A stretch of DNA of 34,162 nucleotides from Ruminiclostridium sp. (GTDB lineage: Bacteria; Bacillota; Clostridia; Oscillospirales; Oscillospiraceae), in the NCBI GenBank assembly GCA_022792035.1, contig JAAWAE010000031.1:1-34162 (forward strand), written 5' to 3'. Position 1 is the first letter of the stretch. Each line of letters opens with the position of its first letter. A model generated the notes under the pieces. That model was given only the letters and a program-made list of their open reading frames with translations, was not told the origin of the DNA and did no database searches. Made by a program: the position numbers and the translations under genes. Shown here piece after piece: positions 13,913-21,458 of this stretch.

Positions 13913-14157
13913 GCAGCCGCCATTACCTCTTCATGAGAGAAACGCTGTGATGTCTCCGCCGCCTGAATTTCCGCCTCACGCAGCTTGTTGTAGATCTCAT
14001 CCTCATATCGCGTTTCTTCGTAGCATTCCATGCTCATGACCACCAGCGCACCAACTCCGTTTTGGGTCAAAAACACGGGTTCCTTACTGCGGTGCGCCTC
14101 CTGTGTGATCTCTGCAAGATGATCGCTTAAATCTGAAATGGGTCGAATCCTCGGCAT
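13861..14157 (-). CDS. Phd/YefM-family type II antitoxin
   Basis: A 98-residue protein starting MPRIRPISDLSDHLAEITQ, with EPVFLTQNGVGALVVMSMECYE at about 27-48: the classic Phd/YefM DNA-binding fold. It binds its own promoter and neutralises a ParE/RelE toxin. The start at 14157 follows AAAAAGGAGGGGG. The last dozen residues (LPMHMNFIGRIAR) do not look like a normal antitoxin tail and probably come from a frameshifted reading of the toxin gene after a deletion. The partner toxin at 13742-13912 is truncated, so this is likely an orphan antitoxin. Confidence 0.85.
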   Translation of the reverse strand: MPRIRPISDLSDHLAEITQEAHRSKEPVFLTQNGVGALVVMSMECYEETRYEDEIYNKLREAEIQAAETSQRFSHEEVMAAAWKRLPMHMNFIGRIAR

Positions 14158-14179
14158 CGGGTCCCCCTCCTTTTTCAAT

Positions 14180-14208
14180 AGTATATACACAACGAAGGAA
14201 AAGGTCAA
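14180..14208 (-). promoter_or_regulatory. Promoter of the Phd antitoxin gene
   Basis: Minus strand: TTGACC (14203-14208), 17-bp spacer, TATACT (14180-14185). Confidence 0.75.
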
Positions 14209-14227
14209 GTGAACATTTTAGTGGGTA

Positions 14228-14257
14228 TTGACAACATAACCTATTAAATTGTATACT
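14228..14257 (+). promoter_or_regulatory. Promoter of the HTH/secreted-protein operon
   Basis: TTGACA (14228-14233), 18-bp spacer, TATACT (14252-14257). It is divergent from the antitoxin promoter, with 19 bp between their -35 boxes. Confidence 0.8.
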
Positions 14258-14332
14258 CTTTTTATCAATGCACCTGTAAAGTGCGGATATGTAAAGAGAT
14301 GTTGGTTGTCAACAAGAGGGGAGATTGGTAAA

Positions 14333-14806
14333 ATGAAGCTCGAAGAAAAGTTACTGCGCTTGAGAAAGCAGCATGGCCTGTCTCAGCAGGAGATGGCGGA
14401 TGAACTGGCGGTATCCCGGCAAACCATTTCTAAATGGGAGACCGGGATCACCATCCCATCATCAGAGAATTTGATTGGTATTGGGAAATTGCTCAACGTT
14501 CCAATCAATGTCCTTGTTGATGATTCGGCTTCGCTGGAGCCTCCGCCCGTATCTTCTACAGCAACAGAGCCGATGAAGACAGAAGACCAGAAAATCATAG
14601 GCCATGTCTTTCGATTCTCAAAGAAACTATGTTTTGCCTTTTGTATTCTATTATTCCTTATCGGTATTTTCCTTGGAACTCGCTTGCCTTTTTCCAATAG
14701 ATGGACACGTGATGAAAGACAGCCCGATCCGATGGAGGAACTTGTAAAAGTTGAGGTAGATATTTCTCACGCAGACAGCTTTTCTACCGAACCACTCCAA
14801 CCGTAA
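14333..14806 (+). CDS. XRE-family HTH regulator with a membrane anchor
   Basis: A 157-residue protein. The N-terminal Cro/C1-type HTH (about 3-57) includes LRKQHGLSQQEMADELAVSR and ISKWETGITIPSSENL. A linker follows, then one transmembrane segment (about 101-120, FCILLFLIGIFLG) and a short extracytoplasmic tail. It probably regulates its own operon in response to an envelope signal (inference). ATG 14333 follows AAGAGGGGA; the longer frame has no RBS. It is clearly more AT-rich than flanking core genes, like the three genes after it. It is separated from the next gene by 23 bp. Confidence 0.87.
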   Translation: MKLEEKLLRLRKQHGLSQQEMADELAVSRQTISKWETGITIPSSENLIGIGKLLNVPINVLVDDSASLEPPPVSSTATEPMKTEDQKIIGHVFRFSKKLCFAFCILLFLIGIFLGTRLPFSNRWTRDERQPDPMEELVKVEVDISHADSFSTEPLQP

Positions 14807-14829
14807 TTTAGAAAGAGAGGTGCTTTCCC

Positions 14830-15291
14830 ATGTTCTGTAAAAGTCGCTGGTACACTCCATTAGCAATTTTGCTTATTCTGTGTTTCCTATGTGTGCCAGC
14901 TATCGCCGTGATGGAGGACAGTGCAACCCCGATGGATGAGTTGGCCCGCGAAGCTGTCATAGATCCAAATTTTGTTTTGGATAGTCAGGATAACGCTCGG
15001 GTTAGCAGAAGTGTCAATATGCGTATTGCTGCAGAAAGGCTATCTGTATCTAGCGATAAATTCTCCTTAGAAGTCGGAGATACAGTCAGCTTCAACTGTG
15101 CCTACTCTCCTTCATCGGCTCACATTGATTATGGTGTGATTGCTCCAGATGGTTATTTCTACTGCTATAAAAATGTAACAGGAGGCCATCTCGACAACAC
15201 AATACGAGTGAGCCAGAGAGGAACCTATTCTTTGGCTATTCGGAACAACTCAACATCGACAGTTAGTGTTTCTGGGTTTGTACATTATTAA
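14830..15291 (+). CDS. Secreted protein of unknown function
   Basis: A 153-residue protein with a signal peptide (CKSRWYTPLAILLILCFLCVPAIAV, cleavage near 26). The mature part starts acidic and ends in a beta-rich stretch (LEVGDTVSFNCAYSP, then GTYSLAIRNNSTSTVSVSGFV) that resembles a small Ig- or jelly-roll-like sandwich. Two cysteines (in FNCAY and FYCYK) could form a disulphide. RBS AGAGAGG. I recognise no family. It sits between a membrane-anchored regulator and another secreted protein, all AT-rich and co-directional. Confidence 0.8.
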   Translation: MFCKSRWYTPLAILLILCFLCVPAIAVMEDSATPMDELAREAVIDPNFVLDSQDNARVSRSVNMRIAAERLSVSSDKFSLEVGDTVSFNCAYSPSSAHIDYGVIAPDGYFYCYKNVTGGHLDNTIRVSQRGTYSLAIRNNSTSTVSVSGFVHY

Positions 15292-15303
15292 GGAGGATTA
15301 TTT

Positions 15304-16296
15304 ATGCGGCACTACAAATTCTATGTGTCTATCTGCGCTCTTGTACTATGTTTTACAACGAGCATTCAGGTATTCGCTGTTTATCCAGATGAAAAAGTAT
15401 CCAATTCTGATGAGGTGTTCTTTTCTGGTGATACCTATAGCCGCTGCGAAGAATTTGAGGATATTTATCTATCAGGTGATCAATATGTGATGAAAGTAAC
15501 CACTCCTGAAGAAAACATCCTTATTCCAGTTGAAAAGGTAGCGGTTCCTTTTACAGATGATGTAGCTGCAAATGAGTTTATGAATCGAGACGATATTCCC
15601 CAAGAAGCAAAAGATAGTTTTCTCAAAAAATATCAATCTTACATTGCAGCACCTGAGTCTTATGATGTGATTCCAGCAATGATTTATTTTGAACCGGCAG
15701 TGGCAACTCGCTCTGGCTCTGGAACTCCTGATAAAATCATACACTATACACATACTAACGGCGCACCCATGATGACCTATCAATTTTTCTTTGTAAACTC
15801 AAGTACTGGCTGGAAAAATGTACAAAAAGGGACCTCGACAAAAGATAAGACTTCTGTTATATACAATATTTCATTGTCCATAGCATCATTGGGAAAAGTG
15901 AAAGTATTATCATATTTTTCTGCAGGGCAAACAATTCTAAGTGCTTTTCTCAGCTATTACGGCCTGACCACGAATTCTGTTACAGCAAATTCCCAGGACT
16001 ACTTCCAAGCAAGACTTGTTTGGGATCAAACCGAGCAATATACGATGGCGGATCACGGGAATGGTTGGCAAACCGGTCTTGTAACCTATAAAATCACCAT
16101 CAAAAAATTGGGGCAAGAGACGTACTTTGCAAAGACAAACAAGCCTCCTTATACAACAGATAGACTTTTTAATGAGGTTGTAAAATCTCCCCATTTTGAT
16201 AATCCCTGGGCTACAGCATATGCAAGAGGTGATACTAACACATTATGGGAAAGCATCTCCTGGTCATGCGGCAATGTCAGTTATAGCTTTAACTAA
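15304..16296 (+). CDS. Larger secreted protein of unknown function
   Basis: A 330-residue protein with a signal peptide (KFYVSICALVLCFTTSIQVFAV, cleavage near 25). The mature protein has an acidic N-terminal third and then aromatic- and Ser/Thr-rich sequence that looks beta-structured. A mildly hydrophobic stretch (LSYFSAGQTILSAFLSYYG) lies near 210. The C-terminus ends WESISWSCGNVSYSFN. No catalytic motif or LPXTG anchor is seen. A strong AAGGAGGA RBS lies before ATG 15304, 12 bp after the previous stop. It could be a secreted effector or bacteriocin-like protein with the small neighbours as partners, but nothing in the sequence proves this. Confidence 0.8.
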   Translation: MRHYKFYVSICALVLCFTTSIQVFAVYPDEKVSNSDEVFFSGDTYSRCEEFEDIYLSGDQYVMKVTTPEENILIPVEKVAVPFTDDVAANEFMNRDDIPQEAKDSFLKKYQSYIAAPESYDVIPAMIYFEPAVATRSGSGTPDKIIHYTHTNGAPMMTYQFFFVNSSTGWKNVQKGTSTKDKTSVIYNISLSIASLGKVKVLSYFSAGQTILSAFLSYYGLTTNSVTANSQDYFQARLVWDQTEQYTMADHGNGWQTGLVTYKITIKKLGQETYFAKTNKPPYTTDRLFNEVVKSPHFDNPWATAYARGDTNTLWESISWSCGNVSYSFN

Positions 16297-16302
16297 AGAT
16301 AG

Positions 16303-16536
16303 ATGAGAATAAAAAACATATATCGTTTAGAATGCGTCTTGTGGGTCATTGTAGGATTTTCTCTGTTAATTGCTTATGTTTTTGAGAATGATATATTTCT
16401 GACAGTAAGTGTCCTTGCCTTAGTTACAATCCTTGTGATATGGATATTTTTCTGGAAATGTCCCCGCTGTGGAAAACACCTAGGAAGGGACATTGGCACC
16501 TACTGTAAAAACTGTGGGAACAAACTAGATACTTAA
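16303..16536 (+). CDS. Small two-TM zinc-ribbon protein
   Basis: A 77-residue protein with two transmembrane segments (about 9-26 and 31-50) and a C-terminal zinc ribbon (CPRCGKHLGRD, then CKNCGNKLD). The start is 6 bp after the preceding stop and the RBS is weak (AAAGATAG), so it probably relies on coupling. It is the last gene of the AT-rich operon. It resembles in plan, not sequence, the zinc-ribbon protein at 9158. A role as immunity or accessory protein for the secreted pair is speculation. Confidence 0.7.
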   Translation: MRIKNIYRLECVLWVIVGFSLLIAYVFENDIFLTVSVLALVTILVIWIFFWKCPRCGKHLGRDIGTYCKNCGNKLDT

Positions 16537-16539
16537 TAG

Positions 16540-16580
16540 AAACGATCCTTGCCAGAGAATTTTCTAGGCAAGGATCGTTT
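16540..16580 (+). terminator. Terminator of the AT-rich operon
   Basis: AAACGATCCTTGCC (16540-16553) pairs with GGCAAGGATCGTTT (16567-16580): 14 perfect pairs, 13-base loop, only a short T stretch. Confidence 0.75.
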
Positions 16581-16597
16581 GCGCCATATTCACAATG

Positions 16598-16680
16598 TGC
16601 TCAACCCTCCATCCAACACGTCCACCGTAAGCACCGTCCCCGCTAGAAGTCCTCAACGATACACCAAGTCTCCACCGCAT
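16598..16680 (-). pseudogene. Decayed copy of the clpB 3' end
   Basis: On the minus strand this stretch matches the last 25-30 codons of clpB (17906 onward): GTGGAGACTTGGTG, GGGGACGGTGCTTACGGTGGA and so on, corresponding to VETLVGRK and PGTVLTVDV. It has base changes, a small gap, a lost base and an in-frame stop. Identity is high around 16620-16655. It cannot encode a functional protein; it marks a past duplication or recombination. See the finding on this region. Confidence 0.75.
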
Positions 16681-16735
16681 TCGTCCCCTGCACAATCTCA
16701 CGTAGCTCTGAAATGGGGCGGGTTTTCGGCCCAGA
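16681..16735 (-). pseudogene. Remnant of a second Phd-type antitoxin 5' end
   Basis: Minus-strand codons read PKTRPISELREIVQGTNA, the typical start of Phd antitoxins (compare MPRIRPISDL at 14157), with the start ATG lost and a purine-rich RBS-like GGGGAAG still visible. After about 18 codons it runs directly into the clpB 3' remnant. Too short to be functional. Confidence 0.65.
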
Positions 16736-16783
16736 CTTCCCCTTTTTTATATTATATAAAAAACAGAAATTCCTGAAAAATCA

Positions 16784-16812
16784 TTGACAGGCCGGCCATT
16801 CGATGTTATACT
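16784..16812 (+). promoter_or_regulatory. Promoter of the four-TM membrane protein gene
   Basis: TTGACA (16784-16789), 17-bp spacer, TATACT (16807-16812). Confidence 0.8.
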
Positions 16813-16885
16813 TTATATAAAGACAAAAATCAAGGCCGTGGAAACACACGGTCTCCGCCACGCTCCGAAAGAGAGGTGCATCCCC

Positions 16886-17257
16886 ATGAAACATCTGCAA
16901 ACCCTGTACGCAATCACCACCACAACCCAGCTGCTCTTTCTTTTGATCACAATCGGTTGGTGCGCCCTATCCGACCAGGTTTCCATGTCCATTGTCGTTG
17001 GCGCCGCCGCCGGGGCTCTATTCTATGAGCGAAACGAAGCCGTCATGCGGGGTGCGCTCCGCCAGGTCATCCGCTGGGACCTGCTCTTCCTGGCCGTCAA
17101 CTTGGTTGTCCTCATCACTCAGACGGTCCTGGTCCACTTCGCCTTGATCTCCTATCGTACCCTTGGCTCCTTGGCGGGCTTCATCGCCGCCACCGCAGGC
17201 GTTGCTGCATTGTTCAACAGCATCTCCGCAAGCAATGCGCCAGAACCAGGGCAATGA
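16886..17257 (+). CDS. Small four-TM membrane protein of unknown function
   Basis: A 123-residue protein with four hydrophobic segments (about 9-28, 33-46, 68-88 and 94-113). The polar loop after the second reads YERNEAVMRGALRQVIRWD. ATG 16886 follows GAAAGAGAGG; the longer frame starts inside the promoter. The C-terminal half is paralogous to the truncated copy at 17613-17855 (AVNLVVLITQT / AVNLTTVAVQT; GFIAATAGVAAL / GFVVATIAVAAL). I do not recognise the family. Confidence 0.8.
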   Translation: MKHLQTLYAITTTTQLLFLLITIGWCALSDQVSMSIVVGAAAGALFYERNEAVMRGALRQVIRWDLLFLAVNLVVLITQTVLVHFALISYRTLGSLAGFIAATAGVAALFNSISASNAPEPGQ

Positions 17258-17297
17258 CAAGACAAACTGTCCAACCCATCCCCCACCCATAGTATCC

Positions 17298-17612
17298 ATG
17301 GATTATTTCCCCCTTATCCTTGCTATGTTCTGTTTCATATATGGTTTGCTTCGTTTGATTTTTCCAAACATACCCGACAAAGATTTAGAGAAAATCCCAA
17401 ACATACATAAGCGGATACTATATTCTAAGCTTTGTGGCACTGTGTTGCTAATCGAGGGCTTTTGGCTGGTCGTGTTCTATATATTAAGTAGTTATGATAT
17501 GCTACGCGATATTGTGATCCACCCAGCTTTCGGTTTCCTATATATTCTTTTTGTATTGCTACCGATAGGTATCCTCGTATATTTCAAACGCAAAATTTCA
17601 AAAAAGTCTTGA
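17298..17612 (+). CDS. Small AT-rich three-TM membrane protein
   Basis: A 104-residue protein starting MDYFPLILAMFCFIYGLLRL, with three hydrophobic segments (about 2-21, 46-66 and 76-95) and a very basic tail (YFKRKISKKS). There is no clear RBS before ATG 17298, so start and expression are less certain; it would be the second gene of the 16784 transcript. Its low GC and rare codons contrast sharply with the GC-rich sequence on both sides, suggesting a separate insertion between the paralogous pair. Confidence 0.6.
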   Translation: MDYFPLILAMFCFIYGLLRLIFPNIPDKDLEKIPNIHKRILYSKLCGTVLLIEGFWLVVFYILSSYDMLRDIVIHPAFGFLYILFVLLPIGILVYFKRKISKKS

Positions 17613-17855
17613 CAGCCTCACCATTCCCGGAATCGGGCCCTTGCCTGGTACGGCACACGCCGCGTGGTTCTGATTGACCTGGTGCTGATCGCAGTGAACC
17701 TCACCACTGTGGCGGTGCAGACCTTCCTGCGCTATCAGCAGATGATCGCCTGGAACTACGATTTCTCAACTTTGCTGGGCTTCGTGGTCGCCACGATTGC
17801 CGTGGCCGCGCTGCTCAACTACGGGATCGGGACCGCTGAACCATCCACAGTATAA
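17613..17855 (+). pseudogene. 5'-truncated paralogue of the four-TM protein
   Basis: The open frame follows a stop at 17610-17612 and reads RALAWYGTRRVVLIDLVLIA, then TFLRYQQMIAWNYDFSTLLG, aligning with the C-terminal half of the protein at 16886 (from ALRQVIRWDLLFLA onward). The N-terminal two membrane segments are absent and there is no start with an RBS; a GTG at 17664 is the first candidate. Probably a fragment left by recombination or by insertion of the AT-rich gene before it. Confidence 0.7.
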
Positions 17856-17862
17856 TAAAACA

Positions 17863-17901
17863 ACCGTCCGCAGGGAATCAATCCCCTGCGGACGGTCTTT
17901 T
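17863..17901. terminator. Bidirectional terminator before clpB 3' end
   Basis: ACCGTCCGCAGGG (17863-17875) pairs with CCCTGCGGACGGT (17884-17896), then CTTTTT on the plus strand; the minus strand has TTGTTTTATT. It separates the plus-strand remnant from convergent clpB. Confidence 0.88.
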
Positions 17902-17905
17902 TCTA

Positions 17906-20500
17906 TTACCGGACGATCAGCTCCCCGTCCTGCACATCCACCGTGAGCACCGTCCCCGGCTGGAGGTCCTCGGCGATGAGCTTGCGCCCCACCAAGGTCT
18001 CCACCGTGTGCTGGAGGAAGCGGCGCAGAGGCCGCGCCCCGTACAGCGGGTCGTATCCGTTCTCGATGACGTAGTCCTTGGCCCCCTGGGTCAAGACCAC
18101 GCTGAGCTGCTTGTCCGCCAAACGGCGGTCCAGGTTTTTCAGCAAAAGGTCCACTATGGCCCGGATGTCCGCCTTGTTCAAAGGCTTGTAGCACACCACC
18201 TCGTCCAGGCGGTTCAGGAATTCCGGCCGGAAGGTGGCCTTCAGGAGCTGGTCCACCTGGACCTTGGCCTCGGGGGAAATCTCCCCCTTCTCGTCGATGC
18301 CCTCCAGCAGGTACTGGGACCCCAGGTTGGAGGTTAAGATCAAGATCGTATTCTTGAAATCCACGGTGCGCCCCTGGCTGTCGGTGATGCGTCCGTCGTC
18401 CAGGACCTGCAGCAAGATGTTGAACACATCCGGGTGGGCCTTCTCCACCTCGTCGAAGAGGATGACGGAATAGGGCTTGCGGCGCACCGCCTCGGTGAGC
18501 TGTCCGCCCTCCTCGTAGCCCACATAGCCCGGAGGGGCCCCGATGAGCCGAGAGACGGAAAACTTTTCCATATACTCCGACATATCGATCCGCACCAAGT
18601 TCCGCTCGGAGTCAAAGAGAGCCTGGGCCAAAGTCTTGGCCAGCTCCGTCTTCCCCACGCCTGTGGGCCCCAGGAAGAGGAAGGAGCCAATGGGTTTATC
18701 CGGGTCCGCGATGCCCGCCCGGCTGCGCAAAATCGCCTCGCTGACCAGACGCACCGCCTCCTCCTGGCCCACCACCCGCTGGTGGAGGATGTCCTCCAGG
18801 TGGAGCAGTTTTTCCCGCTCGCCCTCCATGAGCCGGGCCACCGGGATGCCCGTCCAGCGCTCGATGATCCGGGCGATCTCCTCCTCGGTGACCTTGTCCC
18901 GGAGGAGGGACCGGGCCTTGCCCTGGGCCGCCGTCTGCTCCTCGGCCTCCAGGGCGCGGCGCAGTTCGGGGATTTTTCCGTATTGCAGCTCCGCCGCCCG
19001 GTTCAAGTCGTACTCCCGCTGGGCCTGCTCTAGGGCCGCGTTGGCCGCTTCTAGGTCCGCCCGGAGCTGCTGAACCTTGCCGATGGCCCCCTTTTCGTTG
19101 TCCCACTGGGCCTTTTTGGCGTTGAATTCCTCCCGCATATCGGACAATTCCCTTTGTATCTCCGCCAAATGCTCCCGAGACAGGGCATCCGTCTCCTTTT
19201 TCAACGCCGCTTCCTCGATCTCGTGCTGGATGATCTTGCGCTGGATCACATCCAGCTCCGTAGGCATGGAGTCAATCTCTGTACGGATGAGGGCGCAGGC
19301 TTCGTCGATCAAGTCGATGGCCTTGTCCGGCAGGAAGCGGTCCGTGATGTAGCGGTTGGACAGGGTCGCCGCGGCGATGATGGCCCCGTCCTGGATCTTC
19401 ACCCCGTGAAACACCTCGTACCGCTCCTTCAGCCCCCGGAGGATGGCCACCGTATCCTCCACCGTAGGCTCGCTGACCAGGACCGGCTGGAAGCGCCGCT
19501 CCAGCGCCGCGTCCTTTTCAATATACTGCCGGTATTCATTCAGGGTGGTGGCCCCGATGCAATGCAGCTCCCCCCGGGCCAGGAGGGGTTTTAGTAGGTT
19601 CCCGGCATCCATGGCGCCCTCCGTCTTGCCGGCGCCGACAATGGTATGCAGCTCATCAATGAAAAGAAGGATGCGCCCCTCAGAGCTTTTCACCTCGTTG
19701 AGCACCGCCTTGAGCCGCTCCTCGAACTCTCCCCGGTACTTGGCTCCCGCCACCAAGGCCCCCATATCCAAGGCAAAGATGGTCTTGTCCCGAAGGGAGG
19801 CGGGGACATCCCCCTTGACAATCCGTTGCGCCAACCCCTCCGCGATGGCGGTCTTGCCGACCCCCGGTTCCCCGATGAGGACCGGGTTGTTTTTCGTCTT
19901 GCGGGAGAGGATGCGGATGACGTTCCGGATCTCGTCGTCCCGGCCGATGACCGGGTCCAGCTTGTTCTCCCGGGCCCGTTCCACCAGGTCGGACCCGTAC
20001 TTCTTCAAGGCATTGTACGTCTCCTCAGGGTTATCAGACGTCACCCGCTGACTCCCCCGAATGGAAGCCAGGGCCTGCAAGACCCCTTCTCTGGAGACGT
20101 TGTACTGTTGAAAGAGCCCTTTCAGCTCCCGCCCCGGCACATCCAGCAATCCCAGGAGAAGATGCTCCACCGACACATAGGCATCCTGCATCTCCCCGGC
20201 AGCCTTTTCCCCCCGGTTGAGGGCCTTCTCCGTCTCCCCAGAAATGTACACCTTCCCGGCCTCATGGCCGGAGCCGGAGACTTTGGGCTGGCGTTCCAGC
20301 AGCTCCTTTGCCGCCGCCATGAAGGAGGGGAGGGTCAGTCCCATGCCGGTGAGCAGTTGGGGAACCAGTCCATTCTCATCCTCCAGCAAAGCACAAAGCA
20401 GATGGATCTGCTCGATCTGAGGATTTCCATATTCCTGCGCCAAAGCCTGCGCGCTGCGAATGGCCTCAGCGGATTTTTGGGTCAGTTTCTCGGCATTCAT
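17906..20500 (-). CDS. clpB: ATP-dependent disaggregase ClpB
   Basis: An 864-residue Hsp100 protein of full length. Order: N-terminal Clp_N repeats (about 1-145), first AAA+ domain with Walker A GEPGVGKT (about 205) and LLFIDELHT, the long coiled-coil M domain (about 400-525, which separates ClpB from ClpC/ClpA), and a second AAA+ domain with GPTGVGKT (about 605) and [20 protein letters not shown]. It extracts proteins from aggregates together with DnaK and small heat-shock proteins; hsp20 lies upstream on the same strand. ATG 20500 follows AAAGGAGG. A decayed copy of its 3' end lies 1.2 kb away at 16598-16680. Confidence 0.97.
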   Translation of the reverse strand: MNAEKLTQKSAEAIRSAQALAQEYGNPQIEQIHLLCALLEDENGLVPQLLTGMGLTLPSFMAAAKELLERQPKVSGSGHEAGKVYISGETEKALNRGEKAAGEMQDAYVSVEHLLLGLLDVPGRELKGLFQQYNVSREGVLQALASIRGSQRVTSDNPEETYNALKKYGSDLVERARENKLDPVIGRDDEIRNVIRILSRKTKNNPVLIGEPGVGKTAIAEGLAQRIVKGDVPASLRDKTIFALDMGALVAGAKYRGEFEERLKAVLNEVKSSEGRILLFIDELHTIVGAGKTEGAMDAGNLLKPLLARGELHCIGATTLNEYRQYIEKDAALERRFQPVLVSEPTVEDTVAILRGLKERYEVFHGVKIQDGAIIAAATLSNRYITDRFLPDKAIDLIDEACALIRTEIDSMPTELDVIQRKIIQHEIEEAALKKETDALSREHLAEIQRELSDMREEFNAKKAQWDNEKGAIGKVQQLRADLEAANAALEQAQREYDLNRAAELQYGKIPELRRALEAEEQTAAQGKARSLLRDKVTEEEIARIIERWTGIPVARLMEGEREKLLHLEDILHQRVVGQEEAVRLVSEAILRSRAGIADPDKPIGSFLFLGPTGVGKTELAKTLAQALFDSERNLVRIDMSEYMEKFSVSRLIGAPPGYVGYEEGGQLTEAVRRKPYSVILFDEVEKAHPDVFNILLQVLDDGRITDSQGRTVDFKNTILILTSNLGSQYLLEGIDEKGEISPEAKVQVDQLLKATFRPEFLNRLDEVVCYKPLNKADIRAIVDLLLKNLDRRLADKQLSVVLTQGAKDYVIENGYDPLYGARPLRRFLQHTVETLVGRKLIAEDLQPGTVLTVDVQDGELIVR

Positions 20501-20682
20501 GATAAAGCCCTCCTTTCAAAGGGGCAGTAAAAAAGGAAAAACGATAAAGTTTTCGTGCACCTTTTTCAAAAGGTGCCGGGGTGCAGGGGCAGCGCCCCTG
20601 CAAACGCGGCAGGGAGCAGGGAGGTATGGTACCTTCCACCGCCCCCTGCCAGTCAAGAAGAGAGGATCAAAAACGTGAAAAC
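20501..20682 (-). repeat. Intergenic hairpin pair between hsp20 and clpB
   Basis: The gap holds two adjacent palindromes: GCACCTTTTTCAAAAGGTGC (20557-20576) and GCAGGGGCAGCGCCCCTGC (about 20583-20601). Their tight pairing looks like a small dispersed intergenic repeat; I cannot count copies elsewhere. No convincing promoter for clpB was found, so clpB may be read from the hsp20 promoter through these hairpins. The pair may separate the expression of the two genes. Confidence 0.6.
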
Positions 20683-21111
20683 TTAGTTGATTGCAATCTG
20701 CCGGCGCTCCGGCTGTACCGGTACCTGCTTGGGCAGGGTCAGGGTCAGAATCCCATTCTCATAACTAGCCGTGATCGCCTTCTCATCAATCCCCGTGACA
20801 TCGAAGGTCCGGGCGAAGGACCCATAACGGCGTTCCCGGCGGATATAGCTGCCGTCCTTGTCCTTCTGCTGGCTGTCCTCCTTGTGCTGGGCCTTGATGG
20901 TCAAAATATTGTCGTGCAGGTCCAGCTGGATGTCCTCCTTTTGGAAGCCAGGCAGCTCCGCCTCCAGGAGGAATTTCTCTCCCTGGTCCCGGATGTCTGT
21001 GCGGAAGGCGGGCAGGTTGGCGTTGGTGCTGCCGAAGAATTTTTTCTCGAAGTTGTCGAAAATATCGAACAGGTTGTCGTCTCTGCGCTCGAAAGGAATC
21101 ATGCCAAACAT
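20683..21111 (-). CDS. Small heat-shock protein, Hsp20/alpha-crystallin family
   Basis: A 142-residue holdase. A short N-terminal arm (MFGMIPFERRDDNLFDIFDNFEKKFF) precedes the alpha-crystallin domain (about 36-132): FLLEAELPGFQKEDIQLDL, SYIRRERRYGSFARTF and the closing ASYENGILTLTLPK. The C-terminus ends QIAIN, with the I-x-I type anchor seen in this family (IAI). It holds unfolding proteins for ClpB/DnaK. ATG 21111 follows AAAAAAGGAGA. The CIRCE element 190 bp upstream suggests control by HrcA, perhaps shared with clpB. Confidence 0.95.
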   Translation of the reverse strand: MFGMIPFERRDDNLFDIFDNFEKKFFGSTNANLPAFRTDIRDQGEKFLLEAELPGFQKEDIQLDLHDNILTIKAQHKEDSQQKDKDGSYIRRERRYGSFARTFDVTGIDEKAITASYENGILTLTLPKQVPVQPERRQIAIN

Positions 21112-21300
21112 TGTACTATCTCCTTTTTTATCGATTCGGCCCGGCGGATGCCGGGGAGTTGGTTGGATTTTGGCTTGCAGTCAGAACCGGGGAGTGCTGG
21201 ACTCCTGCCCGGTTTCGCTGGCTCACGTCCCGACTACAGGGGGTATCTTACGATAGATTTATGAATATTCTTCGCTCTATTTGTGTCTATTCTGTAAACA

Positions 21301-21327
21301 TTAGCACTCTAGGCAAGAGAGTGCTAA
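21301..21327. promoter_or_regulatory. CIRCE element (HrcA operator)
   Basis: TTAGCACTC (21301-21309), 9-bp spacer, GAGTGCTAA (21319-21327): a perfect match to the CIRCE consensus. It lies between divergent hsp20 and the aminotransferase gene; hsp20-clpB is the likely target, although the clearest promoter beside it points the other way. Confidence 0.95.
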
Positions 21328-21339
21328 TCCTGCCCGTCC

Positions 21340-21368
21340 TTGTCCAGGGAGGCTCTTTGTGCTATAAT
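21340..21368 (+). promoter_or_regulatory. Promoter of the aminotransferase gene
   Basis: TTGTCC (21340-21345), 17-bp spacer, TATAAT (21363-21368). It starts 12 bp after CIRCE. The leader contains one exact DnaA-box-like TTATCCACA at 21419-21427, probably by chance. Confidence 0.65.
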
Positions 21369-21458
21369 AAAGCGGCACAAGAACACAGGCAAGACTAGCA
21401 TATCCGACGAATATACTTTTATCCACAACAGGTGGACGAGAAAAGAAAGGACACTCAC

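Noticed and set aside
21419-21427. Exact DnaA box TTATCCACA as an origin signal
   Set aside because: A single copy in a gene leader with no cluster and no dnaA nearby is expected by chance.
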